A stretch of DNA of 64,000 nucleotides from Aquipuribacter nitratireducens (GTDB lineage: Bacteria; Actinomycetota; Actinomycetes; Actinomycetales; JBBAYJ01): assembly GCF_037860835.1 (NCBI RefSeq), contig NZ_JBBEOG010000005.1:124001-188000 (forward strand), in the 5' to 3' direction. This document shows, piece by piece, positions 7,489 to 15,471 of the stretch (its first letter is position 1; each line of letters begins with the position of its first letter). A program made the position numbers and the translations under genes. Under the pieces are notes generated by a model. The model made no database searches. It saw nothing but the letters and a program-made list of their open reading frames with translations, and was not told the DNA's origin.

Positions 7489-7950
7489 ATGACCGCAACC
7501 ACGGCAGCGACCGGCTCGCGTCCGCTCGTGTCGTTCCGCTCCGTCCCGATCGGTGTCGTCGGGGGGCTGGCGGGCGGAATCGTGTTCGGGCTGATGATGC
7601 AGCTGATGGGCATGCTGGGAATGGTCGGCATGCTCGTCGGTTCGGAGTCCCTCGCCGTCGCGTGGGTCGTGCACCTGCTGATCTCGGCGGCCATCGGGGC
7701 CGGCTTCGGCCTGGTGCTGGCGCCCCGGGTGAACGGCCTGGCCACCGGGCTCGGCCTCGGCGCCGCGTACGGCCTGCTGTGGTGGGCCCTCGGTCCGCTG
7801 CTGCTCATGCCCGCGGCCATGGGAATGCCGGTGCTCACCGTCGACGCGACCGCGGGGCAGAGCCTGCTGGGCCACCTGGTCTTTGGCCTCGTGCTCGGTG
7901 TCGTCGTGGCCCTTGCTCGGCGCCGCGCAGGGAGCCCTGCCCACGCATGA
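7489..7950 (+). CDS. Small multi-pass membrane protein
   Basis: A 153-residue hydrophobic protein with about four predicted helices (SVPIGVVGGLAGGIVFGLMM; AVAWVVHLLISAAIGAGFGL; GLATGLGLGAAYGLLWWALG; LGHLVFGLVLGVVVALARR), a methionine-rich loop after helix 1 and glycine-rich packing motifs. It resembles the uncharacterised small membrane proteins common in Actinobacteria, but I do not recognise a named family. The ATG at 7489 follows GAAGAGGTGAGGG; a GTG lies 9 bases upstream. Its stop overlaps the ATG of the Crp/Fnr gene (ATGA), so the two are translationally coupled. The Crp-like palindrome at 7398-7415 is in its promoter region. Confidence 0.7.
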   Translation: MTATTAATGSRPLVSFRSVPIGVVGGLAGGIVFGLMMQLMGMLGMVGMLVGSESLAVAWVVHLLISAAIGAGFGLVLAPRVNGLATGLGLGAAYGLLWWALGPLLLMPAAMGMPVLTVDATAGQSLLGHLVFGLVLGVVVALARRRAGSPAHA

Positions 7951-8708
7951 GCCTGGCCTCGGTGGGCGTGCGGCCTCGTACCGTTGAGGGCGTGACCCCA
8001 GAACCCGGCACGCGTCAGCCCGTGTTCTGCCTGAACGAGGTCGAGATCCTCCGCGACCTCGACCAGCAGGAGATGGAGTCCATCGCGGCCCGCGCCGCCA
8101 TGCGTGTCTTGGAGCGGGGGAGCCTCGTCTGGTCACCCATTGACGGCCGCGAGGTCCTCTACATCGTGAAGTCGGGCCGGGTACGCCTGCTGCGCTCGAC
8201 CGCGGACGGCCGCACCATGACCCTGGCGGTGCTCGGGCCCGGCGCGCTGTTCGGGCAGATGCGCCTGCTCGGGCAGGACATGCGCACCAGCAGCGCGGAG
8301 GCGTTCGAGGACGTCGTGCTCTGCCAGATGACCGAGGCCGACGTGCGCTCGCTGCTGCTGGCTGACCCGCGGATCGCGGCCCGGATCACGGAGGGCCTTG
8401 GTCGTCGGCTGGCCGAGGTCGAGCAGCGGCTCGCCGACGCGCTGCTGAAGTCGGCCCCGCAGCGGGTCGCCGCGACGGTGGCCACCCTTGCCGGCGCCGG
8501 ACCCTCGTCGTCGCGTCTGACGGGGCCGCGCGGGCAGGAGGTCCGACTCACCCACGCCCAGCTGGCCGACCTCGTGGGGACGACGCGAGAGACCACGACG
8601 AAGGTGCTCGGTGACCTCCAGTCCCGCGGTCTCGTGGCCCTGCGCCGCGGCAAGGTCGTCGTGCTGGACGTCGAGCGCCTGCAGCTCCTCAGCGAGGAGC
8701 CGCTGTGA
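7947..8708 (+). CDS. Crp/Fnr-family transcriptional regulator
   Basis: A 253-residue Crp/Fnr protein, the second in this region. A cNMP-binding-like barrel covers about residues 28-140 (VLYIVKSGRVRLLRSTADGR, then LAVLGPGALFGQM) and a winged helix ends the protein (THAQLADLVGTTRETTTKVL, then SRGLVALRRGKVVVLD). There is no iron-sulfur cysteine cluster; a lone cysteine lies at FCLNEVEI. The ATG at 7947 overlaps the preceding stop; a GTG at 7993 would give a protein shorter by 15 residues. The downstream lipoprotein thioredoxin begins in its last codons (GTGA overlap), so the regulator probably heads the operon 7489-11529 and may respond to redox or nitrosative signals, as relatives do. Confidence 0.88.
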   Translation: MSLASVGVRPRTVEGVTPEPGTRQPVFCLNEVEILRDLDQQEMESIAARAAMRVLERGSLVWSPIDGREVLYIVKSGRVRLLRSTADGRTMTLAVLGPGALFGQMRLLGQDMRTSSAEAFEDVVLCQMTEADVRSLLLADPRIAARITEGLGRRLAEVEQRLADALLKSAPQRVAATVATLAGAGPSSSRLTGPRGQEVRLTHAQLADLVGTTRETTTKVLGDLQSRGLVALRRGKVVVLDVERLQLLSEEPL

Positions 8709-9343
8709 GGACCGGCGGGGCACCTGGCCCGCGACGCCGGCGCTCGGGCAGCGCCGCGCTCCTGGTCGCGGCGGCGCTGTTGGTGGCCGCTTGCGGCGGA
8801 GACGGTGCTGCAGACGACGTAGCCGCCGGGCGCGACGGTGACGGTGCCGCTGCGAGCGAGGTCCCTGCTGGCGGGCCGCCGCCGCTGTCCGCCGCCACCA
8901 CCGCTCTTCGCCGGACCCTCGTCGGCTCCGCACCGGTCCGCTACGACGCCACCACCGTGCAGGGCACCACCCTGGACGGCGACACGATCTCCGCCACCGA
9001 GCTCGACGGGCCTGTCGTGTACTGGTTCTGGGCCCCGTGGTGCACCGTGTGCCGGGCCGAGGCCCCTACGGTCGCGGAGGTCGCCAAGCGCTGGGAGGGC
9101 GAGGTGACCTTCCTCGGGGTGGCGTCCCGCGGCCCTCAGGACGACATGGACGCCTTCGTCGTCGAGACCGGCACCGGCGGCATCCGCCACATCGCCGACC
9201 TCGACGGCTCCATCTGGGCGCAGCTCGGGGTGTCCGCCCAGCCGGCGTTCGTGTTCGTCGACCGTGAGGGCGTGGCAACCGGCTGGCTCGGCGGCCTCGG
9301 GGAACAGCAGCTCGACGACGTCACGGCCTCCCTGGCGGGCTGA
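8705..9343 (+). CDS. Lipoprotein thioredoxin (TlpA/ResA-like)
   Basis: A 212-residue exported thioredoxin-fold protein. A basic N terminus and hydrophobic stretch lead to a lipobox LLVAACGG with the lipidated cysteine at about residue 29. The redox motif is WCTVC in FWAPWCTVCRAEAP, followed by the cis-proline region QPAFVFVD. TlpA-like proteins reduce or exchange disulfides of extracytoplasmic proteins, taking electrons from CcdA/DsbD-type membrane proteins. The next gene encodes exactly such a protein, 3 bp downstream, so the pair forms a thiol-redox relay. The GTG start overlaps the regulator stop. A dedicated Lgt is encoded within about 2.3 kb, which fits the lipobox. Confidence 0.9.
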   Translation: MRTGGAPGPRRRRSGSAALLVAAALLVAACGGDGAADDVAAGRDGDGAAASEVPAGGPPPLSAATTALRRTLVGSAPVRYDATTVQGTTLDGDTISATELDGPVVYWFWAPWCTVCRAEAPTVAEVAKRWEGEVTFLGVASRGPQDDMDAFVVETGTGGIRHIADLDGSIWAQLGVSAQPAFVFVDREGVATGWLGGLGEQQLDDVTASLAG

Positions 9344-9346
9344 GCG

Positions 9347-10243
9347 ATGGGGATCGATGTCGCCGCCCTCTCCCTGGCCCTGGCCGCCGGCGCAGTGGCG
9401 GCGGTCAACCCCTGCGGGTTCGCCCTGCTGCCGGCCTACGTGACCCTCGCGGTGACCGGTGACGACGACGGGGCCGTCAGCCGCAGCCGGGCCATCGGGC
9501 GCGCGCTCCGCTTCACCGCGGGGATGACGGTCGGCTTCGTCCTGGTCTTCGCCGCGTTCGCCCTACTCCTCGCCGGCGTCAGCTCGGCGCTGCAGCAGGT
9601 CCTGCCGTACCTGACGGTCCTGATGGGCGTCGCCCTGGTGGGCGTCGGCGTGTGGCTGATGGCCGGTCGCGCGCTGCCGGGGCTACCGAGGGTCGCCGGT
9701 GGCCGGCTGGGCGGCGCGCCGGGGCGCGGGTTCGGCTCCGTCGTCGGCTACGGCGTCACCTTCGCCCTCGTCAGCCTGTCCTGCACGATCGGACCCTTCC
9801 TGGCGGTGGTGTTCTCCTCGCTGTCCGTCGGCGGGTACGCCGGCGTCGTGGTGTCGTTCGTCGTCTACGCCGCTGGGATGGGGGCGGTCGTCGGCGTGCT
9901 CGCGCTGTCGGTGGCGCTGGCGCAGGCCCAGGTCGTCCGCGCGGTGCGACGCGCCGGACGAGTGCTGCCGCGGGTGGCCGGCGGGCTGGTCCTGCTGGCC
10001 GGGCTCTACGTGGCCTGGTATGGCTGGTTCGAGTTGCGGGTCCTGGCCGGCACCACGACATCTGATCCGGTGGTCGACCGTGCCCTCGCCGTGCAGGGCG
10101 CCCTCACCCGGCTGCTGCAGGGCGCGGGCCCCACTGCGGTCTACGCCGTGGCGGCCGGTGTCGTGGTCCTGGCCGCCGTCACCGTCCTGACCCGTCGGTC
10201 GCGCCGGACCCGCGGCTCCCGACGGGCAGAACCCGTCCTGTGA
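9347..10243 (+). CDS. CcdA/DsbD-type thiol electron transporter
   Basis: A 298-residue integral membrane protein of the CcdA family with seven or eight hydrophobic helices. The two conserved cysteine sites are visible: AVNPCGFALLPAYV near residue 20 and SLSCTIGPFLAVV near residue 145. Proline and cysteine positions match those used to move electrons from cytoplasmic thioredoxin across the membrane. It lies 3 bp after the TlpA-like lipoprotein and overlaps the next gene by 4 bp, so it probably supplies reductant to that lipoprotein. It is longer than minimal CcdA (about 220-240 residues) because of a C-terminal extension with an extra helix (TAVYAVAAGVVVLAAVTVL). Confidence 0.9.
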   Translation: MGIDVAALSLALAAGAVAAVNPCGFALLPAYVTLAVTGDDDGAVSRSRAIGRALRFTAGMTVGFVLVFAAFALLLAGVSSALQQVLPYLTVLMGVALVGVGVWLMAGRALPGLPRVAGGRLGGAPGRGFGSVVGYGVTFALVSLSCTIGPFLAVVFSSLSVGGYAGVVVSFVVYAAGMGAVVGVLALSVALAQAQVVRAVRRAGRVLPRVAGGLVLLAGLYVAWYGWFELRVLAGTTTSDPVVDRALAVQGALTRLLQGAGPTAVYAVAAGVVVLAAVTVLTRRSRRTRGSRRAEPVL

Positions 10244-11529
10244 CCGCGGATCCGCACCCCGACCGAATGCGCCCCCGCCCCCGTCGGGTGGGGCCCATCG
10301 CGGTGCTGGTCGTCGCGGTCGCAGCGGTCGTCGTGACCATCGGGCTCGGCCTGGGGCCCGGGTCGCGGTCCGCCCCCGGCGCAGGCGCCGGGGTCCAGGA
10401 GGCCGCTCCAGCCGGCCCCGCCCCGGGCGGCGGCTCGGCGGAGCGCCCGGTGGACGCCGTGGTGGAGGAGAGCCCGCGCGAGGACGTGCCGTCCGCGCTG
10501 GACGACATGACCGACGCGGCGCTCCCGTCCCCGCTCGTAGACCCTGCCGCCGTGATGTCCGGCGGCCCGCCCCCGGACGGCATCCCTCCGATCGACGAGC
10601 CGCGGTTCCTGGCCGTCGCCGAGGTCGACTTCCTCGCCGACGACGAGCCGGTGGTCGTGCTGAGTGTGGACGGTGACACCCGCGCCTACCCCGTGCAGGT
10701 CCTCACCTGGCACGAGGTCGTCAACGACGTCGTGGCCGGGCGGCCGGTCGTGGTTACGTACTGCCCGCTGTGCAACACCGCACTGGCCTTCGAGCGGACA
10801 GTAGGCGAGAAGGTGCTCGGCTTCGGCACGTCGGGACGGCTGTACCTGTCCAACCTCCTGATGTACGACCGGCAGACGGAGTCGCTGTGGCCGCAGGCGG
10901 AGGGCCGTGCCGTCGCGGGAGTGCTCACCGGGACCGAGCTCGACCGGCTGCCCGTCGCGCTGCTGCCCTGGGAGCAGTTCCGGGACGCGTTCCCCGACGC
11001 CCTGGTGCTGTCGAGGGACACCGGGGCCTTGCGCGACTACGGCCGCAACCCCTACCAGGGCTACGACGACGTCGAGGCGTCACCGTTCCTGTTCCGCGGC
11101 GAGGTCGACCCGCGACTGCCGGCGATGGCCCGTGTGGTCGGGCTGGGGGACCCCTCGGACCCGGTGGCCGTGGTCACCGACGAGCTGCTGGCGCGCGGCG
11201 TCGTGGAGCTGCAGGTGTCCGGCGAGCCGGTCCTCGTCCTCGGGGCACCCGGGCAGGCCTCGGCGCTGGACACCCCGGAGATCGCCGACGGGGCCGACGT
11301 CGGCACGACGGGCGCGTTCGCCGCCACGCTCGACGGAAGGACGCTGACGCTGCGGCCGGGAGCGGCCCCCGGGCAGTTCGTGGACGACGTCACCGGCTCG
11401 ACGTGGGACGTGCAGGGTCGCGCCGTCGCCGGAGCTGAGGCCGGGCGCCAGCTGCAGCGGCTGGCCAGCACCGACACCTTCTGGTTCTCGTGGCAGTCCT
11501 TCTGGCCGGACACCCTCCTGGTGCCGTGA
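10240..11529 (+). CDS. DUF3179 domain protein, membrane-anchored
   Basis: A 429-residue protein with a short cytoplasmic N terminus, one signal-anchor helix (VGPIAVLVVAVAAVVVTIGL, residues about 17-36), a proline/glycine-rich linker and a large extracytoplasmic DUF3179 domain. Family hallmarks are VTYCPLCNTALAFER, with a CxxC pair, and SNLLMYDRQTESLWPQ. The biochemical role of DUF3179 is not established to my knowledge. Here it is the last gene of a tightly overlapped run containing a thioredoxin lipoprotein and CcdA, so its CPLC cysteines may be a redox client or partner of that relay; that link is inference. A GC-rich hairpin with a T-rich tail follows its stop. Confidence 0.85.
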   Translation: MTADPHPDRMRPRPRRVGPIAVLVVAVAAVVVTIGLGLGPGSRSAPGAGAGVQEAAPAGPAPGGGSAERPVDAVVEESPREDVPSALDDMTDAALPSPLVDPAAVMSGGPPPDGIPPIDEPRFLAVAEVDFLADDEPVVVLSVDGDTRAYPVQVLTWHEVVNDVVAGRPVVVTYCPLCNTALAFERTVGEKVLGFGTSGRLYLSNLLMYDRQTESLWPQAEGRAVAGVLTGTELDRLPVALLPWEQFRDAFPDALVLSRDTGALRDYGRNPYQGYDDVEASPFLFRGEVDPRLPAMARVVGLGDPSDPVAVVTDELLARGVVELQVSGEPVLVLGAPGQASALDTPEIADGADVGTTGAFAATLDGRTLTLRPGAAPGQFVDDVTGSTWDVQGRAVAGAEAGRQLQRLASTDTFWFSWQSFWPDTLLVP

Positions 11530-11536
11530 CACCGAC

Positions 11537-11577
11537 CGCGGCCCTGCCGGAGTCCCGGCCACGGCCGCGCTCTTCTT
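11537..11577. terminator. Bidirectional terminator candidate between convergent genes
   Basis: Arms CGCGGCC (11537-11543) and GGCCGCG (11563-11569) flank a GC-rich loop that can pair further, followed by CTCTTCTT. It lies in the 53 bp between the stops of the convergent DUF3179 and lgt genes, where a terminator is expected. Confidence 0.5.
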
Positions 11578-11582
11578 GCCAG

Positions 11583-12467
11583 TCAGGGACTCGTCACGCG
11601 GCCCTCCTGAACGGCGGGCCCGGGTAGGTCCTGGACGACGTCCTCGCGCCCGGGGCGCAGCCGCGCACTGATGATGACGTAGGCGCTCGCCGCCAGCACG
11701 ACCACCAGCGCGGTCAGCTGGTTGACGCGCAGCCCGAGCACGACGTTGGCGACGTCGGTGCGCAGCATCTCCAGCCAGAACCGTCCGAAGGCGTACAGCG
11801 CCAGGTACAACGCGAAGGCCCGGCCGTGGCCCAGCCGGAACCGGCGGTCCGCCCAGACGACCACCCCGGCGACCCCTAGGTTCCACAGAGACTCGTACAG
11901 GAAAGTGGGGTGGAACGTCTCGGCGTCCGCGAACTGCTCGGGCCGGTTCTCCGGGTCGATGCGCAGTCCCCACGGCAGCGACGTCGGCGTGCCGAACAGC
12001 TCCTGGTTGAACCAGTTGCCCCAGCGTCCGATGGCCTGGCCGACGGCCAGCCCCGGGGCCAGCGCGTCGGCGAATGCCGGCAGCCGGACACCGTGGCGGC
12101 GGGCCCCGAACCACGCGCCGAGCGCTCCGCCGATCAGGCCGCCGAAGATGGCGAGCCCGCCCTCCCACACCCGGAGCACGTCCCAGGGGTCCTGCCCCGG
12201 CCCGACGTAGTCCTGCCAGCGGGACACCACGTGGTAGAGCCGTGCACCGACGAGCCCGGCGGGGACCGCCCACGTCAGCACGTCGACCACCGTCCCCGGC
12301 CGCCCGCCACGGGCGGTCCAGCGACGCTCGCCCACGTAGCCCCCGACCACGATCCCCGTGATGACGAGCAAGGCGTACGCCCGCACCGGGAGCACCCACA
12401 GGTCCCACGTGCCCTGTGCCGGGCTGGGGATACCGGTGCTCAGCGCCAGCAGGTCCGTCGGGGTCAT
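11583..12467 (-). CDS. lgt: Prolipoprotein diacylglyceryl transferase
   Basis: A 294-residue integral membrane enzyme that transfers diacylglycerol from phosphatidylglycerol to the lipobox cysteine of prolipoproteins. The Lgt signature is clear (GQAIGRWGNWFNQELFG, about residues 140-156), as are the conserved VGARLYHVVSRW and EGGLAIFGGLIGG segments and the C-terminal FGRFWLEMLRTD. The ATG at 12467 overlaps the stop of a 40-codon frame (ATGA). Most bacteria have one housekeeping lgt; its placement beside an ECF sigma factor and across from a lipoprotein thioredoxin suggests an accessory copy. Whether the genome has another lgt cannot be seen here. Confidence 0.93.
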   Translation of the reverse strand: MTPTDLLALSTGIPSPAQGTWDLWVLPVRAYALLVITGIVVGGYVGERRWTARGGRPGTVVDVLTWAVPAGLVGARLYHVVSRWQDYVGPGQDPWDVLRVWEGGLAIFGGLIGGALGAWFGARRHGVRLPAFADALAPGLAVGQAIGRWGNWFNQELFGTPTSLPWGLRIDPENRPEQFADAETFHPTFLYESLWNLGVAGVVVWADRRFRLGHGRAFALYLALYAFGRFWLEMLRTDVANVVLGLRVNQLTALVVVLAASAYVIISARLRPGREDVVQDLPGPAVQEGRVTSP

Positions 12468-12586
12468 GCACCCATGCTCGGGGAGCCGGGGTCGTGGTCC
12501 GACGCGGCCCCGCTGCTCCAGAGCCTTGCCGCGAATCGGTTCGTCCTCTCCCGAGCCTCCCGTTGCCGCCAGGTGGTCAACGTCAT
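12464..12586 (-). CDS. 40-residue coupled small ORF between sigma factor and lgt
   Basis: A 40-codon frame (starting MTLTTWRQREARER) whose ATG overlaps the stop of the sigma-factor gene and whose stop overlaps the ATG of lgt, both as ATGA. The product is basic and arginine-rich at the N terminus, with no membrane helix or cysteine motif. Its size and position would suit a minimal sigma-associated peptide or a leader that couples lgt translation to the sigma gene. No homology is recognised and codon evidence is thin, so it may be no more than a translational bridge. Confidence 0.4.
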   Translation of the reverse strand: MTLTTWRQREARERTNRFAARLWSSGAASDHDPGSPSMGA

Positions 12587-13188
12587 GCCGCATCCCTCGC
12601 GCTGACGTGAGGAGGGGCCGTCGCCAGCTGGGTGCGGAGCCGGCGGCGCGCCCGGTACAGCCGGCTCATCACCGTTCCCTCGGGTACGCCGAGGACCCGG
12701 GCTGCCTCGGCGTAGCCGAGCCCCGCGACGTCGACGAGCAGCACGACCCGACGGTGAGGGGGCGACAGCGCCCGCACCGCGGCCTCGAGCTCCCCGATGA
12801 TCCGGTGGCGCAGCACGACCTCCTCGCTGGAGCAGCTGGTCGGCGCCCGCGGGTCGTCGCGGGCCGTCCCGTCGAGGGCGTCGGCAGAGTCCATCAGGCG
12901 CGGCAGCCGTCGACGCAGCCGGTTCAGGTGCGCCCGGCGCAGGATGGTGAGCAGCCACGCTCTCGGGTGGCGGCCGTCGAAGGAGTCGAGGGCCCGGAAC
13001 GCCCGCAGCAGGGTGTCCTGCACGAGGTCCTCCGCGTCCGCCGGCTGCGTCGTCAGGCCCCGTGCGACCCGGTAGAGGACGGGCAGCTCGGGGACCACGT
13101 AGCGGTCGAAGGCGGACTCGACAGCGGAAGCGCGCACGACGGCATGCTCGCGCCGGGACCGGTGAGGCTTCTGTGCCCGGGCACACAC
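12583..13188 (-). CDS. ECF-family RNA polymerase sigma factor
   Basis: A sigma-70 family protein of up to 201 residues. Region 2 is visible as YRVARGLTTQPADAEDLVQD and AFRALDSFDGRHPRAWLLTI, and region 4 as ALSPPHRRVVLLVDVAGLGY and EAARVLGVPEGTVMSRLYRA. It lacks regions 1 and 3, as expected for ECF sigma factors that direct envelope-stress regulons. A GTG at 13137 is an alternative start that removes 17 basic residues. No anti-sigma gene with a ZAS motif follows; instead come a 40-residue ORF and lgt. The flavoprotein gene lies 30 bp upstream on the same strand, so all may be one transcript. Confidence 0.9.
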   Translation of the reverse strand: MCARAQKPHRSRREHAVVRASAVESAFDRYVVPELPVLYRVARGLTTQPADAEDLVQDTLLRAFRALDSFDGRHPRAWLLTILRRAHLNRLRRRLPRLMDSADALDGTARDDPRAPTSCSSEEVVLRHRIIGELEAAVRALSPPHRRVVLLVDVAGLGYAEAARVLGVPEGTVMSRLYRARRRLRTQLATAPPHVSARDAA

Positions 13189-13218
13189 ACCGCGACAGGC
13201 CGCCGTGGTGCACGGCGG

Positions 13219-14598
13219 TCACGCAAGATCGCGCAGCGCGTCCTCGATGCCTCGGTGGAAGGTGGGGTAGGCGTACATCATCGACCTGAGCGTGGGCACC
13301 GGCACCTGCGCGTGGACCGCCACCGCCAGGGCCCCGAGCACCTCCCCGCCGCTCGGACCGACGGCTGTGGCTCCCACCAGGACCCCGCGGTCGGCGTCCT
13401 CGACGACGGTGACGAACCCCTCGTTCCCGGCCTTGTGGATCCAGCCCCGCGCGGTCGAGGGCACCTGCGCCGTGCCGACCCGCACCCGCGTCAGGGACGC
13501 CCTGGCGGCTCGCTCGCTCAGCCCGACCGAAGCGACCTCGGGATCGGTGAAGGTGACCCGCGGAAGGGCGCGGTAGTCCGCGGCAGGACCGTCCTCGCCG
13601 AGCACGTCCCTGATCACGATGCCGGCCTGGTACATCGCCACATGGGTGAAGGCACCCTCGCCCGTCACGTCGCCGACCGCCCACACGCCGTCGGTGACCC
13701 GGCAGCGCTCGTCGACGGGGACGGTCAGTGCGCCCGCCGCGACGCCGACGGACTCCAGCCCGGTCGCGGCGACGTCGACCGTCCGGCCCGTAGCCACGAG
13801 GAGCTTCTCGCCCCGCACCGTCTCCGACGACGACAACTCGACCGCCACGCCGTCGCGACCGTCGGGGCCGGCGGCGGGATCGACGTCGACCCGGCGCGCG
13901 GACCGGCCGGTCCGGACGGTGATGCCCTCCGCGCGGAAGACGTCGGCGAGCAGGTCGCCTGCTCGCGGCTCCTCCTGGGGCAGGAGCCGGTCGCCGGCCT
14001 CGACGATGCTGACGTCGACGCCGAAGCGAGCGAACACCTGAGCCAGCTCACAGCCCACGGCGCCCCCGCCCAGCACGACGAGGGAGGCGGGCAGCTCCTC
14101 GACCTCGATCGCCTCGTGGTTCGTCCAGTACGGCACGTCAGCGAGGCCGTCGACCGGTGGGACAGCCGGACGGGTCCCGGTCGCGACGACGACGCCGCGC
14201 TCGAGGGTGTGCTCGAGCCCGTCGACCTCCACGCGACCCGGACCTGTTATCCGGCCGGTGCCGCGCACGAACGTGCCGCCCTTGCCGACGAACCGGTCGA
14301 CGGCGACCGCGTCGTCCCAGCTGTCCGTGGCGTCGGCTCGGATCCGGTCGGCGACGGGCGCCCAGTTCGGCCGGACTGCGCCGATCGAGCCGGCCAGGCC
14401 GTCGACACGACGGGCCTCTGCCAGGGCGTTGGCGGCCCGGATCATCATCTTCGAGGGCACGCAGCCCCAGTACGGGCACTCCCCTCCGACCAGGCGGTCC
14501 TCGATCCCCAGCACCCGCAGGCCACGCTCGGCCAGCGTGCCGGCGACGTGCTCCCCGCCCGGGCCCAGACCGATCACGGCGATGTCGAACGTACCCAT
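13219..14598 (-). CDS. FAD-dependent pyridine nucleotide-disulfide oxidoreductase (MerA-like)
   Basis: A 459-residue flavoprotein disulfide reductase, paralogous to the one at 5027. Motifs: GLGPGGEHVAGTLA (FAD), GGECPYWGCVPSKMM (active disulfide), VLGGGAVGCELAQVF (NAD(P)), DGVWAVGDVTGEGAFTH (second FAD site) and a dimerisation domain (LPRVTFTDPEVASVGLSE). The CPYWGC disulfide is typical of a MerA-like group common in Actinobacteria that lacks the HMA domain and terminal cysteine pair, so mercury reduction is not supported. The C terminus YAYPTFHRGIEDAL matches the family interface helix. It precedes the sigma factor and lgt on the same strand. Two such enzymes within 10 kb is notable. Confidence 0.87.
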   Translation of the reverse strand: MGTFDIAVIGLGPGGEHVAGTLAERGLRVLGIEDRLVGGECPYWGCVPSKMMIRAANALAEARRVDGLAGSIGAVRPNWAPVADRIRADATDSWDDAVAVDRFVGKGGTFVRGTGRITGPGRVEVDGLEHTLERGVVVATGTRPAVPPVDGLADVPYWTNHEAIEVEELPASLVVLGGGAVGCELAQVFARFGVDVSIVEAGDRLLPQEEPRAGDLLADVFRAEGITVRTGRSARRVDVDPAAGPDGRDGVAVELSSSETVRGEKLLVATGRTVDVAATGLESVGVAAGALTVPVDERCRVTDGVWAVGDVTGEGAFTHVAMYQAGIVIRDVLGEDGPAADYRALPRVTFTDPEVASVGLSERAARASLTRVRVGTAQVPSTARGWIHKAGNEGFVTVVEDADRGVLVGATAVGPSGGEVLGALAVAVHAQVPVPTLRSMMYAYPTFHRGIEDALRDLA

Positions 14599-14733
14599 GG
14601 CTGCCCTCTCCCATCTTCCGGCCGGACGCGGCCGGGCTCCTCGGGAACCCGCTGCCCGCCGCCGGGCATTCCGTCATCCGTCCGGGCCGTCTCACACCTG
14701 GCGGGCCTGCTTGCGCGACCGGCGCCGAGGATG

Positions 14734-14994
14734 TCACGCGGCCCGGTCCTGACGGTCGGGGCGCACGGGGCAGGTCGACCACCCGAGGGCGTAGTAGATG
14801 CTGCAGGCCGCGGTGAAAGCGGTGGGGAACAGCATGAGCGTGAACAGGCCGAGTGGCAGCGCCGCCCACGTCGGCAGAACCTCAGCCCACCACAGGAGGA
14901 GAACGACGAACGGCAGCAGTGCTCGAACGGCCCGGTCGGTGCGCCCCACGTTACGGGTCGTGTTGGCGGCGATGATCCGCTCCTTGACGGTCAT
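14734..14994 (-). CDS. DUF2892 (YgaP-like) membrane protein
   Basis: An 86-residue protein matching the DUF2892 membrane module: an N-terminal NVGRTDRAVRALL segment, two hydrophobic helices (PFVVLLLWWAEVLPTWAALPL and LFTLMLFPTAFTAACSIYY) and the typical ALGWSTCP end. In YgaP this module is fused to a rhodanese domain; here it stands alone. It starts within the stop of the SRPBCC gene upstream (ATGA overlap), so the two are co-expressed and presumably share the TetR control inferred from the operator region at 15402-15460. Function unknown; relatives are often linked to sulfur or redox genes. Confidence 0.85.
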   Translation of the reverse strand: MTVKERIIAANTTRNVGRTDRAVRALLPFVVLLLWWAEVLPTWAALPLGLFTLMLFPTAFTAACSIYYALGWSTCPVRPDRQDRAA

Positions 14995-15386
14995 GCTCGT
15001 CCCAGCGCCTCGGTCAGGGACTGCACGCCCTGATCCACCAACGCCTCCACCTGGGGGCGCAGCTCAGCGGGCAGGAAGTCGGTCGTCCAGGACAGGACGG
15101 TGCCGCCGGCACCGTCGGCCTGCAGGTGGAAGGCCGCCGAGTGGTGCGTGAAGGGCAGGGGCGCCTCGACGATCGTGTACGCGACGCGTCGGTTCTCCTC
15201 GTCGACGCTCAGGATGATTTCCCGGAGCGTGCCGAGGTCCCCAAGGGCGCAGGTGCGGGTGTCGCCGTCGACGGTGACGTCGCCGAGGAACGTCAGCAGG
15301 CGGTTGACCGCGCCGACGTCGGCCAGTCGGAGCCACGCAGCCTCGGCTGGGACGGTCACGGGGATGGTGCGGACGATGGAGCTCAT
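14991..15386 (-). CDS. SRPBCC-family protein
   Basis: A 131-residue single-domain SRPBCC (polyketide cyclase/START-like) protein. The fold signature is seen in SIVRTIPVTVPAEAAWLRLA at the N terminus, central strands (TCALGDLGTLREIILSVD, then RRVAYTIVEAP) and GGTVLSWTTDFLPAEL near the C-terminal helix. Such domains bind hydrophobic or aromatic small molecules. The ATG at 15386 follows GGAGGCCC on the minus strand. It is divergent from a TetR regulator 85 bp away, and the intergenic region carries repeated CAGAA half-sites, so ligand-dependent repression is likely. It is coupled to the DUF2892 gene downstream. Confidence 0.82.
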   Translation of the reverse strand: MSSIVRTIPVTVPAEAAWLRLADVGAVNRLLTFLGDVTVDGDTRTCALGDLGTLREIILSVDEENRRVAYTIVEAPLPFTHHSAAFHLQADGAGGTVLSWTTDFLPAELRPQVEALVDQGVQSLTEALGRA

Positions 15387-15401
15387 GACGGGCCTCCTTC
15401 T

Positions 15402-15460
15402 GTTCTGCTCGTTACAGAACGCGGGAACCGTAGCACGAACTGATACGCTCGCAACAGAAA
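15402..15460. promoter_or_regulatory. Candidate TetR operator region
   Basis: Between the divergent SRPBCC and TetR genes lies a palindrome GTTCTG-N7-CAGAAC (15402-15420). The 14-mer GCTCGTTACAGAAC (15407-15420) is repeated imperfectly as GCTCGCAACAGAAA (15447-15460). Two related sites on one face of a divergent promoter fit autorepression by the TetR protein plus control of the SRPBCC-DUF2892 pair. Confidence 0.5.
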
Positions 15461-15471
15461 GGAGGAGCCGC

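Noticed and set aside
13219-14598. Mercuric reductase (MerA)
   Set aside because: The flavoprotein core resembles MerA, but the C-terminal vicinal cysteines and HMA domain are missing and no mer genes are nearby. The same applies to the protein at 5027-6511.
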